Under the pieces are notes generated by a model. That model made no database searches. It was not told the origin of the DNA and worked only from the letters and a program-made list of their open reading frames with translations. The position numbers and the translations under genes are program-made. 64,000 bases of DNA from Tetradesmus obliquus (Eukaryota > Chlorophyta > Chlorophyceae > Sphaeropleales > Scenedesmaceae): assembly GCA_030272155.1 (NCBI GenBank), contig CP126192.1, forward strand, positions 5,614,501 to 5,678,500. The letters are read 5' to 3'. Positions 31,714 through 44,800 of this stretch are shown here, one piece after another (the stretch's first letter is position 1; the number at the start of each line of letters is the position of its first letter).

Positions 31714-33747
31714 CAGCAGCAGCAGCACCAGCAGCACCAGCAGCAACAGCAGCAGCAGCAGCTATGTAGGGCATGCCGGACCCTGCTGCCAACACACATG
31801 CAGCAGCGGAGCAGCAGAGATAGGCTTGGCTTTAGTGATATAGCCCAGGCGACTCGGGTGGTGGGTGGGGCGGGTGGGGGTGATATGCGGCCAGCCAGCA
31901 GCAAGTGCTACAGCTCTTTGTATAACTTTTGGCATGCTGATTCGGCTCTGTGCCCTATTCTTCGTTTCACACAGCGTCTCGTGGCCCTGTCCATTGAGGA
32001 TTTTTTGGTTGCCGTGGTTGAGTGGTTGATGGTTGCAGGAATGCACACGACAGGAACAGCCGTCCTCTGCATACTGCTGATGCTCTGTTGAAGTCTGCCG
32101 CTGTTGTATGCGCCATCTTGGATGCTCAAACATCATAAAGGAGTGACAATGCAGGCCCAGGTGGCTACTTCACGCGCTGCGTCAAGACAGATTTGTGCTG
32201 CCTAAAGGCAAGCCTGCACGCTGGGCTCCACAGTGTGTGCTGTAGACACAGAGTTCACACTGTGGCATGTGCAACTGTCAAGCAGGTGACCACGCAGAGG
32301 CCGCACACAGCTACATGTCATATGTGAGCAATGCGCAGGCAGCAAGTGCATTGGTGTCTCGCAGCTGTAGCTGCACAGCAAAGCCTGCAAGCATGTGCAG
32401 CACGGCACGATACCATTGTGCTCATGGCAATGCATGCAGCTCCCCGGCATTTGGGGGCTCATGGGTGTACAATGGGGTAGGGCGTATGTTGTGCTCGGCC
32501 TGGAGGTGCACACAAAAACAGGTGCCCATGGGGCTCTGTGCTGCTGACAGAGGTGTGTATGTGTGAGTCGGACCCTGTGACTCAGCCGGTAGCCGCTACC
32601 GCTAGCGGCTCTAGCAGTAGTTGGTGCTGGCTCAAGCAGCAGCCGCAAGGCAAGCTCGCTGTGAGGGTGCATGCTGGCACGGAATTTATTTGCTTGTGGC
32701 ATCGTGAGACGCTGTGTGCTGTGCGGACAAGAGCGCAGCCGCCAGGTAGGCTGCCATGCCTTCGTACAGCACTGGCTGGCAGCCACAGCAGCAGCAGCAG
32801 CAGCAGCAGCATTGGTTGTTTTGTTGCCAGCCGCGGCGTGCTGTTCTCACTCTTGGGCGCACAGTCACTCAACCCGCAGTGTGGGAGTGTGTTGACCCAG
32901 CCAGGCATGCAGCAACTTGCTTGAAGTTGTATGGGTTCCGCAGCAACGTTGCTGCGACAGGACACAGTCAGACTGTCGGCGGGCGCTGAGGTGTGACAGC
33001 TGCATGCCAATGTGCATGCACAGTACACAGTCAGCGCTCACGTGCTGCAGCGCTCGCATGTTACGTCCTTGGATGACTCGTGCGCATGAGGCACGCCTGA
33101 GCTGGATTGCTGATTCTAGCAGACTCTGCTGATCGGATTAGTGGCATCCTGCCTCGTGACGTCATCTGAATGCATTGCGTTGACTAGATTTGATGCCTAT
33201 CATGCGATGTCATGCTCTTCTCCTCCTTGAAAGTTCCAGGGATCTGATAGAAAGGTGTGACATCTCAAGTTGCGTCAACCAGTGTGTTACACACGAAGCG
33301 AGCCTGCATGCGCCGCCGGGGCATGCGCTGCCGGGGCAGCCTGGGTAACCTTTATAAAGTTTACTTGGGTAATTCTCTAATCCTATACCTGGGTAATTCT
33401 CTAATGCTCTAATTCTCTACCTGGGTAATTACCTTGAACAAGCTACTACCTGCTGCATCATGCAATGCGCGGCTCAAACCTAAAACCAATGACTGTGAGT
33501 CACACTCAGGATCACGTGCACGAAGCAACCGCTTCAAGAAGCTGCACTCAGTGCTAAGCATGCAGCAGCAGCAGCAGCTAAGGCACACATTGCTGTACAA
33601 CTTCATAAACAACCAGTGCCAGTCACGGCATCTTCAACATGGCAGTACCATTCGGCAACTGCATCACAACAACTTGCTCAGCAAGCGCTGATCGTGGCAC
33701 CAAAAACAAGACCAGCTGATCCCAGCTGCAGCAAGCCCCCTGCTACC
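31714..33747. other. Convergent 3' region, DUF4050 gene / DMT transporter
   Basis: Two kilobases with no supported gene. Near 33341-33431 there is a small repeat of TACCTGGGTAATTCTCTAAT type (about four imperfect copies). TTACA at 33287-33291 is a candidate minus-strand poly(A) signal for the transporter, about 460 bp after its stop. Confidence 0.45.
33341..33431. repeat. Short imperfect repeats CTGGGTAATTCTCTAAT
   Basis: Four imperfect tandem copies of a roughly 22-30 bp AT-rich unit, distinctly AT-richer than the surroundings. Downstream of the DMT transporter. Confidence 0.7.
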
Positions 33748-35077
33748 TCACTGCACAGGCGCATGTGTGCGCATCTCTATCTCATGCTGCTGCTTTGCAC
33801 GGTCGTCCGCAATGCTGCTGCTGCCGCCAGCCATGCGACCGCCTGCAGCCAGCGCAACATGCTCCCCGCCATCATCATCCAAAGTAAACACCGCGCCGCT
33901 GGCTGCAGCACCATGGAAGTCCCTGCTGCTGCTGCTACTGCTGGCCGCACCATGTGGCAGTAACTGATCACGCTCAGATGCACCACCATTATCAAATGCA
34001 CCACCTGCAGCTGCACCATTATCAAATGCACCACCATTATCAGATGCACCACCATTATCAAATGCATCACCTGCAGCTGCCACGCGGTGCAACTGCAGTG
34101 TTTGCAACTGCTCAGGAGCAAGGTGGTGTCTGTGCCGCTGCGCGTGCTGCCCGGGATGCAAACTCAGCTCGCATTCGTCAATGCTGCAGCGCTGGTAGCT
34201 AGCCGGCCCAGATGGAGCATGCACTCCTGCTGCTGCTGATCCTGCCATCCCCTCACTACCACTCTCATTCCCTGCTTCAAAACCACCCGAATCATCCGCT
34301 CGTATTCGTATCCGCATGGACTTTGTCTTGACAAGGCGCTCTTCTTTCTGCTGCCGTAAGCCAGCCGCTACTGTCGCACCAATGGTAGCGGCTATGATAA
34401 TGCCACCACCAACATACGTGTAAAACCCCGGAGCCGGTGACACCGCCGTTGCCCACCCGATGAATGGCCCAACCACCGGCTCAAACTGCACCGCGAGTGA
34501 CACAATCAGCGGTGAGACGTAACGTAACACCGTGTTAAACCCCTGGTGCCCCACCACGCCAGGAACCGCACCGAGGTAAACCACCACTGGTGCATACCGC
34601 TTTGAGGCAGCCCAGCCAAATACTCCGTGTCGATTTGTGCCGATCAACGTGTGTTCTTCTGCTGCAAAGCCTGTGATTGAAAGGCAGGCTGCTGCAAAGA
34701 CTGTCACTGGCGCGCTGTAGACAAAAACAGGCCTGCAAGGCAATAGCAGCCACAGAATGGTTGAAATGGTGTGGGTTTGCAGCACATGAACACAGCCACA
34801 TGATGTGCGTGACTCTATTTATGGACAATTGCAATGCGCTGTGGGCAAATACAGGCCTGCAGAGCAGCCGCCAGTTGGGTGGCGGGAGGTGGGCGGAAAA
34901 CAGACACAGCATCAGGGTGGGTGCTGAATGTTGATGCCAGAATTGCATTTGCAGCTTGATGTGAACCAAATGCAACTGCATAGCGCATGTGGCAGCCACA
35001 AGGCACAGCCAGGCACACTCCCGCAATTGCATGTTACAGCTAGTAAAAAACACGATCAACATGCATTTATTGTGCTG

Positions 35078-35110
<33 letters not shown>

Positions 35111-36867
35111 CAACTGCCCCAAGTGTGGATACACCAGCAGGGTTCCAAAGCAGACACTCACTGGTATGTGCGCAGGTGCTTGCCCGCCTGCCAGTGCGCC
35201 ACCACTGCCACTGCAGCAGCAAAGGCCATGACGTCACCCAGCAGGGTCACCTCCGTCTCTTTTGCGGACACAGCACCACTGGCCAGCACAGCACAGCCTG
35301 CAGCAGCAGCAGCAGCAGCAGCAGGACAGAGCTCATAAGCATAACCAATGTGCAGAGCTACTGTTAAGGGTTTGTGATGGTGGCAGAAGACAACGCAGAG
35401 TCCTGCCCCATGCTGCCTTTACGAACGGCTGTGCGTCACGCACGTATGGGATGACAGTCACGTGCCGCACTACCACAGTTCCAGCAGCAGCACCACTATC
35501 TTGCTGCTCTTCCGCATGCTGCCGCCTCCCTCCTTTCTGTGCTGCGGTTGGCTGCCTGCTGCCTGCACCCTGGCCAGCACCCTGGCCAGCACCCCACTGC
35601 ACTTTACACTTGGAAGCAGAACAGAGAAGACGAGCTGCCTGTTGCAATTGGCGCGGCTGCCGGCTGCCTCATATACGCACCTGCCACTGCCAGCACTGCG
35701 CCCGCCACCTCTCCCGTTGAGATCGGCTGGCGTGTGGCCAGGCTGTATGCCACCAGGATGATGGGCGTGGTGGACACCAGCAGCAGCGAGTGCGCGAGGC
35801 TGGTGTGCTGCAGGCTCCACACCCAGGTGCCAAAGTGCAGCCCCTGCAGCCACAGTTGCCGAAGAGCAGTTCAGCAGTTCAGCAGCTCAGCATTCAGCAG
35901 GAAAGATCGTGATAATTTATTTGCATTATGCTTGCAGTTATTTGCTGCAGTGAGGGTGTGGTGACGGGGTTGGTGGGTTGTTTGAAGGGGTGAGCAACAG
36001 TGTGCAGCAAGGGTCGAGGCGGCAGCAGCTCGCGTGCAGCAACTCAGTCTTGTGTTTCTGTAATGCTGACAAAGCAGGTAGTCAAAGCATGTGTTGTCTT
36101 GTCTTGCAAACTCACACTTGCAAACTCACACTTGCAAACTCACACAAAGATTCCAAAGGACGGCTGCTCGCGCGCACTGCCGCCTGCTGCAGCTGCAGAT
36201 TCTCGCCTGCTCGTTAAAACATGTCTAAGAGCGCAACGAGAGCCAAGGCAGCACCCCTGCTCCTGCTGCTGCTGCTGCTCACCAGTGCCACCCCGCTGAA
36301 CAGGCTGTAGCGCCAGTCCCTGAACACGCGCGCCTTGTCAGCGCCAGGCATGCCGCGCCACTGCAGTGCTGCTGCCAGCACCAAGATGCAGCTGGTCAGC
36401 TGCAGCCGCCATGCGGCCAGTGTCATGGGCGGAACCTCTGCAATGTATTTGAACGCCACGCCAGCAGATGCGACAGAGCACACCTGGGAGCATGCAGAGA
36501 GGGAGAGAAACAGAGCAGCAGGCAGCTGGGTGACGGGGGAGCAGCAACATGAGAAGCTAGGGCTGTGTGCAGTGATGATCATTCACTGGTGCATTGTGAA
36601 GGTGAGGGGTGAAGCATGGCTGCTGCAGAAACGCAACTAAAGACAGGCATATGTGCTGCTATACAATGGTGTTAGTAACATTTGCTGCATGCTGGTTCAG
36701 CAACACAACAACAACACAGAAACACGGCAGCAGCAACAGCAGCAGCAGCAACAGCAACAGCAGCGGCAGCACCAGCAATCAAGCCAGCGACGCAACCATA
36801 TACAACCATCAAAACTTACTGCAGCTGCTAGCAGTGCGTAACACCACCAAGGCGCACGCCTCTCCAT
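33748..36867 (-). CDS. EamA/DMT-superfamily membrane transporter
   Basis: Five exons: 36820-36867, 36283-36483, 35681-35843, 35162-35297 and 33748-34732. All phases close to 510 residues. The first exon encodes only MERRAPWWCYALLAAA before a GTAAGT donor. The membrane part (~325 residues) has about ten hydrophobic segments in the two-fold EamA pattern: FKYIAEVPPMTLAAWRL after TM1, then HTSLAHSLLLVSTTPI and GEVAGAVLAVAG. In the second half come VTLLGDVMAFAAAVAVV and LRYVSPLIVSLAVQFEPVVG. DMT proteins export or exchange small metabolites; the substrate cannot be told. The last ~185 residues are hydrophilic, with DNGGA repeats and Ser runs, and look like a cytosolic tail. Located on the same strand as, and downstream of, the ABCF gene. 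Confidence 0.9.
33972..34076 (-). repeat. 18-bp coding repeat (DNGGAF/S units) in the transporter tail
   Basis: ATCAAATGCACCACCATT-type units, five to six copies, encoding FDNGGA repeats in the cytosolic tail of the DMT protein. Confidence 0.85.
34711..34860 (-). repeat. Copy of the DMT exon 5 acceptor edge
   Basis: The exon start CGCTGTAGACAAAAACAGGC plus CTGC (34711-34736) recurs imperfectly at 34837-34860 (CGCTGTGGGCAAATACAGGC plus CTGC), about 124 bp upstream in transcript sense. The acceptor CAG is kept. Confidence 0.7.
36104..36147. repeat. 14-bp tandem repeat GCAAACTCACACTT
   Basis: Three tandem copies of a 14-bp unit in DMT intron 2. Confidence 0.9.
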
Positions 36868-38809
36868 GCCTGCTCGCTTTCAAAGCAGCGAAGGTCGCCC
36901 TTGCTGTGTCAGCAACCTCGCATCGCAATCTACCTGCCAAGCTGCATTGGATGAATTTTGGTGCTACTCGTGTGAATCTATAAGGGCTGTCACACAGACT
37001 GCAGCGGTTGGACGTGGCGTCAAGGTGCCCTAATCACATCAAACCCCTGAGTTGACGATTGTGCTTGCTTCCAGCAGCTGCTTCAAATCGCGGACAGAAA
37101 AACCGGTTGATCAACAGCTGTTGATGCAGTGCCGCAATTTATAGCAGGCGATGCGCTGTACTGCAGCACAACTCAACCTGAAAACCCTGCTCATCACGAC
37201 ATGCACGAACACGACCCACTGGCCCTCAAACAAGGTCTCAGATGCAGCAACAGTTGCAGATTGTATATAACTATCATGTCTGATCCATGTGATTAGTGCT
37301 ACAGCATCAGTCTAGTATTCGACCAGGGGTTTGAATGTGACAGCCATATCTGACAGGTTTCAACTGAAAGTTACAGACGCCAGCGTATATATAGTTGCAG
37401 GTGACATGACGCACATTACAAGCACAATGTAACCTGATGTGAGATACCTGTCGCCACGACGTTTGATACTGATTGCCAGTTGACCGCACACGTTACATGC
37501 AGCGCCGCAACCATGCAGCGCGTTGGCATGCCAGAGATGAGTGTGCGTCTTCATTGCTGGAATACCAGCAACGACAATCCGCACGAACATGCTGCAGCTG
37601 GCACTGCTGCGGTTGCTAAACAGCAGACGCCACCGCCTGTGAGGCCAGACTTGTGGGTCTGCCACCTGCTGAAAGACACACACACCCACGCACCCGTGCG
37701 CTCAGCGCAGACCAGCCACAGCAACAAGCAACTGCTGACAAGCCTTTCCACATGTACTACGTGCTGCTGCAGCAGACCGTGCTGCGCCGCATCAATATGC
37801 AATGCACGCACGCATCCTGATGCATGCGACTGTGTGCACCAAATGGGTGCAACACGCCGGCACACAAAGCCAGCCTGCAGCAGCAAAGAGCCTAACTTTA
37901 GAGAAAGCCACCAGGCTGTGTTGCTCAGCCAGCAGGCCGCGTCGGCAACGTCACACCACAACATGCAAACAGTGACAGAGTGGCAGGGCAGCATTCAGGA
38001 ATAACGCACGCATCTATGGTGCACCAGCCACACCACACAGCCCTCCGACACAGAAGCAGAGCTGCAGTAAGCCACGTGGCTGAATTTGCCTAGCCTAGGA
38101 ACCAGGCCCACATCGTTGCAACAGCAGCCTATCTGCGGCCGATAGCACACGGCAAAGACATCTAGGATAGCATTCTCAATAGATCAGCAAGCCTGTTACA
38201 CCGGCACAACGCCAGTGTGACGTCCTTCTGGCCTAAACATGCCAGGAGACAAGGCGTGCAAGGCTCGTCTGTCCCGAGCACAACAGGAAGGAAGAGGCAC
38301 AGGCAAGGCATATCTACAGCAGCTTTGCTGATGCAGCACACAGCAGCAGCCAGTGACGATTATTTCACCCTGGCCTGCAAATGCAGCAGCACCAAGATCA
38401 ACAGCAGGCAAACAATGGGGTGCATGTCGCAACACGCATGCGCTCTTGCACACTCAGCCAAGCAGTTCTGCGCCAGACACAAATCCTGTCTCTGATCCTC
38501 TCTCTTCCAACACGCAGCACAATACCTGCAACCTAGAACAACCACCGTCCAACTGCCATTAGCACAGCCCGGCCGCCTCAGCAAGCACATGCACGCAGCT
38601 CCCCGCTGTGTCTGGTATAAAGACACTACACCAGCGGCAGCAGCGCTGCCAAAAGCCCCTGCTTTCGCCTGTGAGCAGGCGACACCAGTGCACTATGCAG
38701 CACTGCTGCAAGCATGCGGGGCATGAGGTGCTGCTGCTGGGCGTCATTAGCAGGCAGCAACCGAGCCCAGCAACACCGGCGCTGCTGCTATAACTGATGG
38801 GTTGGTTGA
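36868..38809. other. Spacer between DMT transporter start and ABCF stop
   Basis: 1.9 kb between two minus-strand genes. It should hold the DMT promoter and the ABCF 3' UTR. Short open frames occur on both strands but none has recognisable sequence or a consistent exon structure. Confidence 0.5.
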
Positions 38810-41800
38810 TCAGTGGTTCACGCCCATCTTCTTGGCAAGGTGTGCCTTGTACTCGCGGATCGTGCCCTTCCACGGCTTTACCGTCTGCAGCAGCAGCAGC
38901 AAAAGTAGGTTTGTTTCCACACATCGGCGCGCAACGTCTGCAGTCAGGCACCAACTAAGCACCAATCAAGCACCACTAGCACCCCTTGTACCAACAAGGT
39001 AGGGTTCTGTTCAAACTTCCAAAGCAGAAACATACATGTTGTGTAAATGCCTCATAGTAGCACGCAGGCAGCTACCTCAAGGTGCCTCAAGGTGCACACG
39101 TCGTGCAGAGGCACAGCCTCACCTGCTTCTCGCAGACCCAGATGTCCTTGGCCACCTGGTCGATGAGCCTGAAGTCGTGGCTCACCAGCACCATGCCGCC
39201 CTGCGGTGCGACAGAGGCACCAGCAGAGGCAGACAGCGGAGCAGCGTGTTGACAATCAGCATCACGAGCCAACGCCAGTGGACACAGGCACAAATGCATG
39301 GGCAAACATGCAGCAAGTCATTAGGGAGAGCGCTGACCCTGACCAAAACACGACAAAGGACAAGCATGCTTGAACCAAATGAGCAGCAGTGCATAGCACA
39401 AGAACACAAGAACATGACAATGCCAACCAGGGCTCACCTTGAAGCCCTTGATGGCCTCTGCCAGGCTGTCAATGGCCTCAATGTCCAAATGGTTGGTGGG
39501 CTCGTCCAGCAGCATCATGTTGTGGTTCTGCGCAGCACGGCCAGCAACACAGCAGAAACAGCAATTAAGTACATAGGTGTCAGGCTGCAGGTGCGGTGGG
39601 CTGTAACACCGAAGCACATGCAAGGCACAAGCAGCGAGGTGCCACTGGCGTGCAAGCAACGAGCTTGAAGTCATCATGTACGTCAGGGGTGATCTTCAAG
39701 CTGCAAATCAAATCAGCACCAATTTTTTATGCTCAGCAGCCGTGTGCCTCACCTTCATGCACATCATGGCAAAGATGAGCCGGCTTTTCTGCCCTTCTGA
39801 GAGCATGCCGATCTTGCTGGTCTGCAGCCGGCCAGTGATGCCGTACCTGCGCGCAGCAGCGGCAACAGATGCGTCAGCGGCAACAGATGCGTCGAGTGAG
39901 CAGTGCTGCAGGCAACGGCTAGCTCCATCACAGCCCAACAAGGACGCTGTGTGCTTGCACGCCCTGCACGCACAAGAACCCCCTTTTCCTAAGAGGACAC
40001 ACGCTAGCTTCAACCAACCTCGTGCTCGTCTGCATGATTTACACCCATTGTAATGCAGGATAGCAGCATGTTACCCGCATGCACGCAACAGCGCAGCCGC
40101 AACACATGGCAGCAGCGTAGCGCCATGCCTGTAGAGACATCCTGTTTGCCCAGGAAGGCCCTGGACTCATCTCCAACTCCTGTTCACTGCAGCGCAGCCG
40201 CATGCCATTCGCAAAAGGCAAAACAACGCAGTAGCAGCAGCAGCGCCGCACCTGCCCAGGAAGGCCCTCCACTCGTCTGTCTCGCGCTTGAAGGTGGGCG
40301 TGTTGGGGTAGGTGAACGCGAAGAACTCGAGCGGGGTCATGCTGTTGTCCAGCGCGTCCGTGGAGTGCTGGTGGTAGCGCCCGATGCTCAGGTGCCTGCA
40401 GCGCGGCACAGCGTAAGGGTGGGAAGGGTGTGTTGCAGCAGCGGCAGCGTGTGAGCAACAGGCCCAGAGATAGGAAGCACGGCTGGCTGCAACTGACTGC
40501 AGGGAACCGAGCAGCAGCAGTTCACTGATTCTGTGTTGGACGCCTCTAGAGAACGACTGCGCATGTCACGTGATAAAGAATCAAGGCAGCGGGAAAGGCG
40601 TGTGCAACATCATGATCTTCATACCACACAGGGGTTCATTCCAGTTCAAGTTCTTTTGCATGTGTTGCGACAAGCCTGCCGCTCACATGTGCCGCGTGAC
40701 TGTGCCCTTTGTGGGCTGCAGGTCGCCCAACATCAGCTTCAGCAGCGTGCTCTTGCCTGCGGAAAAAGCAGCACATGCAAACAAGACAGTGAGACTGCAC
40801 ATCCAAACACACTGCCAGCAACAGCATCAGCGTCAGCAGCATGCTCTTGCCTGCAGCACATTGCAGCACACAGCGACAATGGCAGTGACATGGCAGGTCA
40901 GCAACACACCGCCAGCAACAGTGACAGCAGCGGTTTAAAAAACACACCCCGTCATCTCCGTCAAAGGGCACCGCCCTCATCTAACCCTCCAAACTGCAAC
41001 CATGCTGTACACATGCAGCATCGCTGCACCTGTCTGTTGGGCCCCACCAGCGCGATGCGCGAGTCGCAGTCGACGCCAAACTTTATGCTTGACTGCATGC
41101 TTCCATATCCCTCAGTATCAACAGCACATAGATCCAACATGCTTGATTGCATTCATCCATATCACCGCACCTGCTCCATTGGGCCCCACCAGCGCGATGC
41201 GGGAGTCGCAGTCGATGCCAAACTCCAGGTCCTTGTACAGCATGCCCTCCGCATTGCCGCTGTAGCTGAAGGACACGTTCTGGAAGGGCAGCACTGGCGG
41301 CGGCAGCTTGTCGCAGTCTGCGGGTGCAGCAGAGCATTACGGCAGCAATAGAAGGGCGGCGCAGGCAAGCGTACAGCAAGGTCAGCAATGACCCTTTACA
41401 GCATGCAAGCAGCACAGCACAGCAGAGCACTCTATGCACACACACTGCTGCAGCAGGTTCTTGCCTGGTAGGTCTGGTGCCGAGCAGTGGCTGCGCATAC
41501 ACTAGCTGTATCGCAGTGGTGATCTACGCGGCACACTCGCATGGCAGCAATTTGCGAGATGATTGCCCCAAGCAGATGATGACTGCCCCAGGCAGATTAC
41601 TTGTACGCTACATATCACACGTGCGCATGTCTAATACAAAGAATATGCAACATGTCCACAGCGCACCTGGGAACTGGAACTCGAATGTGCGCTCCCTCTG
41701 CACCGGCTGCGTGAGGCCCGCCTCCACCATCTTGTCCAGGATCTTCTGCTTGGACTTGGCCTGCTTCACCAGGTTGGCGTAGGTACCTGCAGTTTGACCA

Positions 41801-44800
41801 AGTTTGACCACGTTTGACCAGGTGTGAAGAGCATGTGAGCGAGCATGACCAGCATCAGAGATAGCAGCAGCACCACAATCGTGTTGCATGCATCCATTCT
41901 GCCGCCGGCAAGGGAGAAGATGGCGCAACACAGAGGCAGCGGTGCCGTCATTTTTGGATGCCCACAGGACTCTGACCGCAACACACTTTACGCAGCAGCT
42001 GGCAATGAACCCTGCCATGCCCCTGCTGGCCTAGTCATCTGCACCCCGCAAGAATAGCTCGCAGTGCATTGCCCCTGTGCCTGCAGCTGTGCTCACCGCA
42101 CGAGGCGGAACATGCAAGCAGGCAGTCACACGCGTGCATGACCAATCTGTCAGCCACGATTACAGCTGCTGCAGACGCGTATGTGGGCTCACCGCAGGAG
42201 GCGATGAACTCCTTGATGTGCTTGATGTCCTCCTGCTCCTTCTGGTACTTCTTCATCTGCACCACCTCGTTCTCAGCCACGGTCTTCATGAAGGTGTCGT
42301 AGTTTCCTGCAAGGGCGCACACACAGGATTTGTGTCGCGGTGCAAAATGTATTGATGTGTTGCAGAAATGGAAGAAAGCAAGTGCAAAGAACATGAAGGA
42401 GGTTAGACGCAGTGTGCAGTGTATGTTCTAATAAGATAACCTCCTTTGTGTTCTTCACACATGCGTTTTTTTTGGAAAAGAAAAGGAAGCTTGTGTGAAG
42501 AACACAGAGGAGGTTTTTGTTGACCCAGAACAGGTACAGCAGCTACCAGGAGCACGTGTATGCTGCAATGAGCCAGCGGCGAAGCATTACCCACCCAGCA
42601 GCTGCAGTAGTGCCACACGCAGCACATAGCTGTGCTCGAAAGTGCGCAGCCTTACATTAAATGTTTATGTTTATGTGTAATGTGTAATAATGTGTAATGA
42701 TGTGTAATGTGTAATAATGTGTAATAATAAAAAGACTTTAAACATAGCTGCTTCCCACTCACCGGTGTAGTACGTCAGCTTGCGCTGCGTCAGCCAGATG
42801 ATGTGTGTGCAGACGCCGTTCAGGAAGTCCTGACTGCAAGGGCAAGCAGGATGCAGCAGCAGCAGAAGAAGAAAGGCAGAGGCAGTGTGTGTGTGCGAGC
42901 ACTTGAAGGACTTGTTTCAAAAAAACCAGCTGCTGGCTGCACCTACGGTTGACAAGCATTGCACACTTGCTGTTGTTGCACTTTTCATATGATCATCACA
43001 CTGAATGCAACACAGTACACCCACCATGGATTGTAATGTTTGGTCAAACCTGGTCGACTCTGGTCAAACCCCAGTCAACCCCCGTCAAACCCACCTGTGG
43101 CTGACCAGCACCAGGCACTTGTTGTACGTCTTCAGGTACTCCTCCAGCCAAACACACGCCTCCAGGTCCAAGTGGTTGGTGGGCTCGTCCAGCAGCAGCA
43201 GCGTGGGGGCGGCAAACAGCGCACGTGCCAGCGCCACACGCATGCGCCAGCCACCTGCAGCACCAGCACAACACATCATCAAGCATCAGTCGCATTGCAT
43301 GTTGCCCTTCGCCACTACGGCCTCTTGCACTGTACACCCACACCACACATTACAATCGTTCAGTTTCTGTAGTGTTCTGCTACGTTTCAATTCACAAACG
43401 CACCGCTCATGTCCTTGGTCTTGCGCTCCATCATCACGCGGGAGAAGCCCAGGCCGTGCAGCAGCTCCGCCGCCCTGCTCTCAAAGGTGTTGGGGTCCAG
43501 CTCATCAAGCCTGTCGTAGATGGCCTCCAGGCGCTCATCACTGGGGCCGTGCTCGCTCATGATGGCCTCCTCCTGCAAACAGTTGTTACTTTGCTGTTAG
43601 TAACAGTTGTACGCTGTTATTAAATCAACACCAGGGAGACCCCAGCCTGTCATAGATGGCCTCCAGGCGCTCATCACTGGAGCCGTGCTCGCTCATGATG
43701 GCCTCCTCCTGCACATATGTTGGTGAGGGAGTATGTTATTGACACAATTGACTCAATGTTGTAATGTGTTCAAGGCCAGTGGTGGGGCTGCTGCCTTGCC
43801 TGCTGCTTTGGCTACTGCTGCTTTCTCCCACTCCTGCTGCTGCTGCCGCTGCCCCGCACCTGTGCGTGCAGGCGCTCCATCTCCTCCCTGATGTGGTCAA
43901 TGACCGCCTCCAGCGCGGTGCGGTCGGAGGGCTCCGCCTCCTGGTGCAGGTGGTAGATGTCCAGGTGGTCCGGGATGGGCACCTCGCGGCTGGCCAGGGC
44001 CTGCAAGACGATACACATAAAGCAGCACGCAAATTGCTTGTCAACACAGCAACAGTACGGAGGCAGCAGCAGACGATCGCTTGTCTGAGCAGCGACATAA
44101 GGAAGGCAGCAACACAACGTGCTGAGCAGACCCCTGGCCTGAGGTGTGCCCTTCGCGGATAGCCATGATCCAGCTGCTGCTCCTCCGTGCCATGCCGCAG
44201 CTCAGGCAATTACTGGCCAGCTGCTTTTGCAGCTGCTGCTGGGCCCTGTGCTGAGTTGCAGGTCACCCGGGCTGTGCCAAGCGCCATGTTTGCCCTGTCC
44301 CCAAACCCCCCACTCAGCGCCATGAGCCGCACCCACAAACTGCCGCACAGTGCCTACTGCTGCACCTGCATGCAGCCGTTCTTGCTGCACCGTGGGCACT
44401 ACCAAACGTTCCCAGTAAGCCCCGAACCCAGACACCCAGCTTGCGCCGCAGCCGTGCGCAGTGCCTACTACAGCACCTGCGGGAGGCTGGACTTGCCGCT
44501 GCCGTAAGTTCCTTGCCAATCTTCATGCAGCCATAACTGCACCAGCGCCTGCTGCAGCACTTGCAGGGAGATGGAACTGCCGCAGCTGTTCTGCCCTCAC
44601 CCCAACCCTAAGCACCCAGCCATGCATTGGGCCGTGCTGTGCAGTGATCTCCTGCTGCCGGACCTGCAAGAAGCTGACTTGCCACATCTGCCTTGGCAAC
44701 AGCTGCTGGCAGCTAGCTGCTTTGGAACTGCATCTACACTGTACACCAAGCCTGCGCCTGCCGCACATACGCACCTGCAGGAAGCTGGACTTGCCGCATC

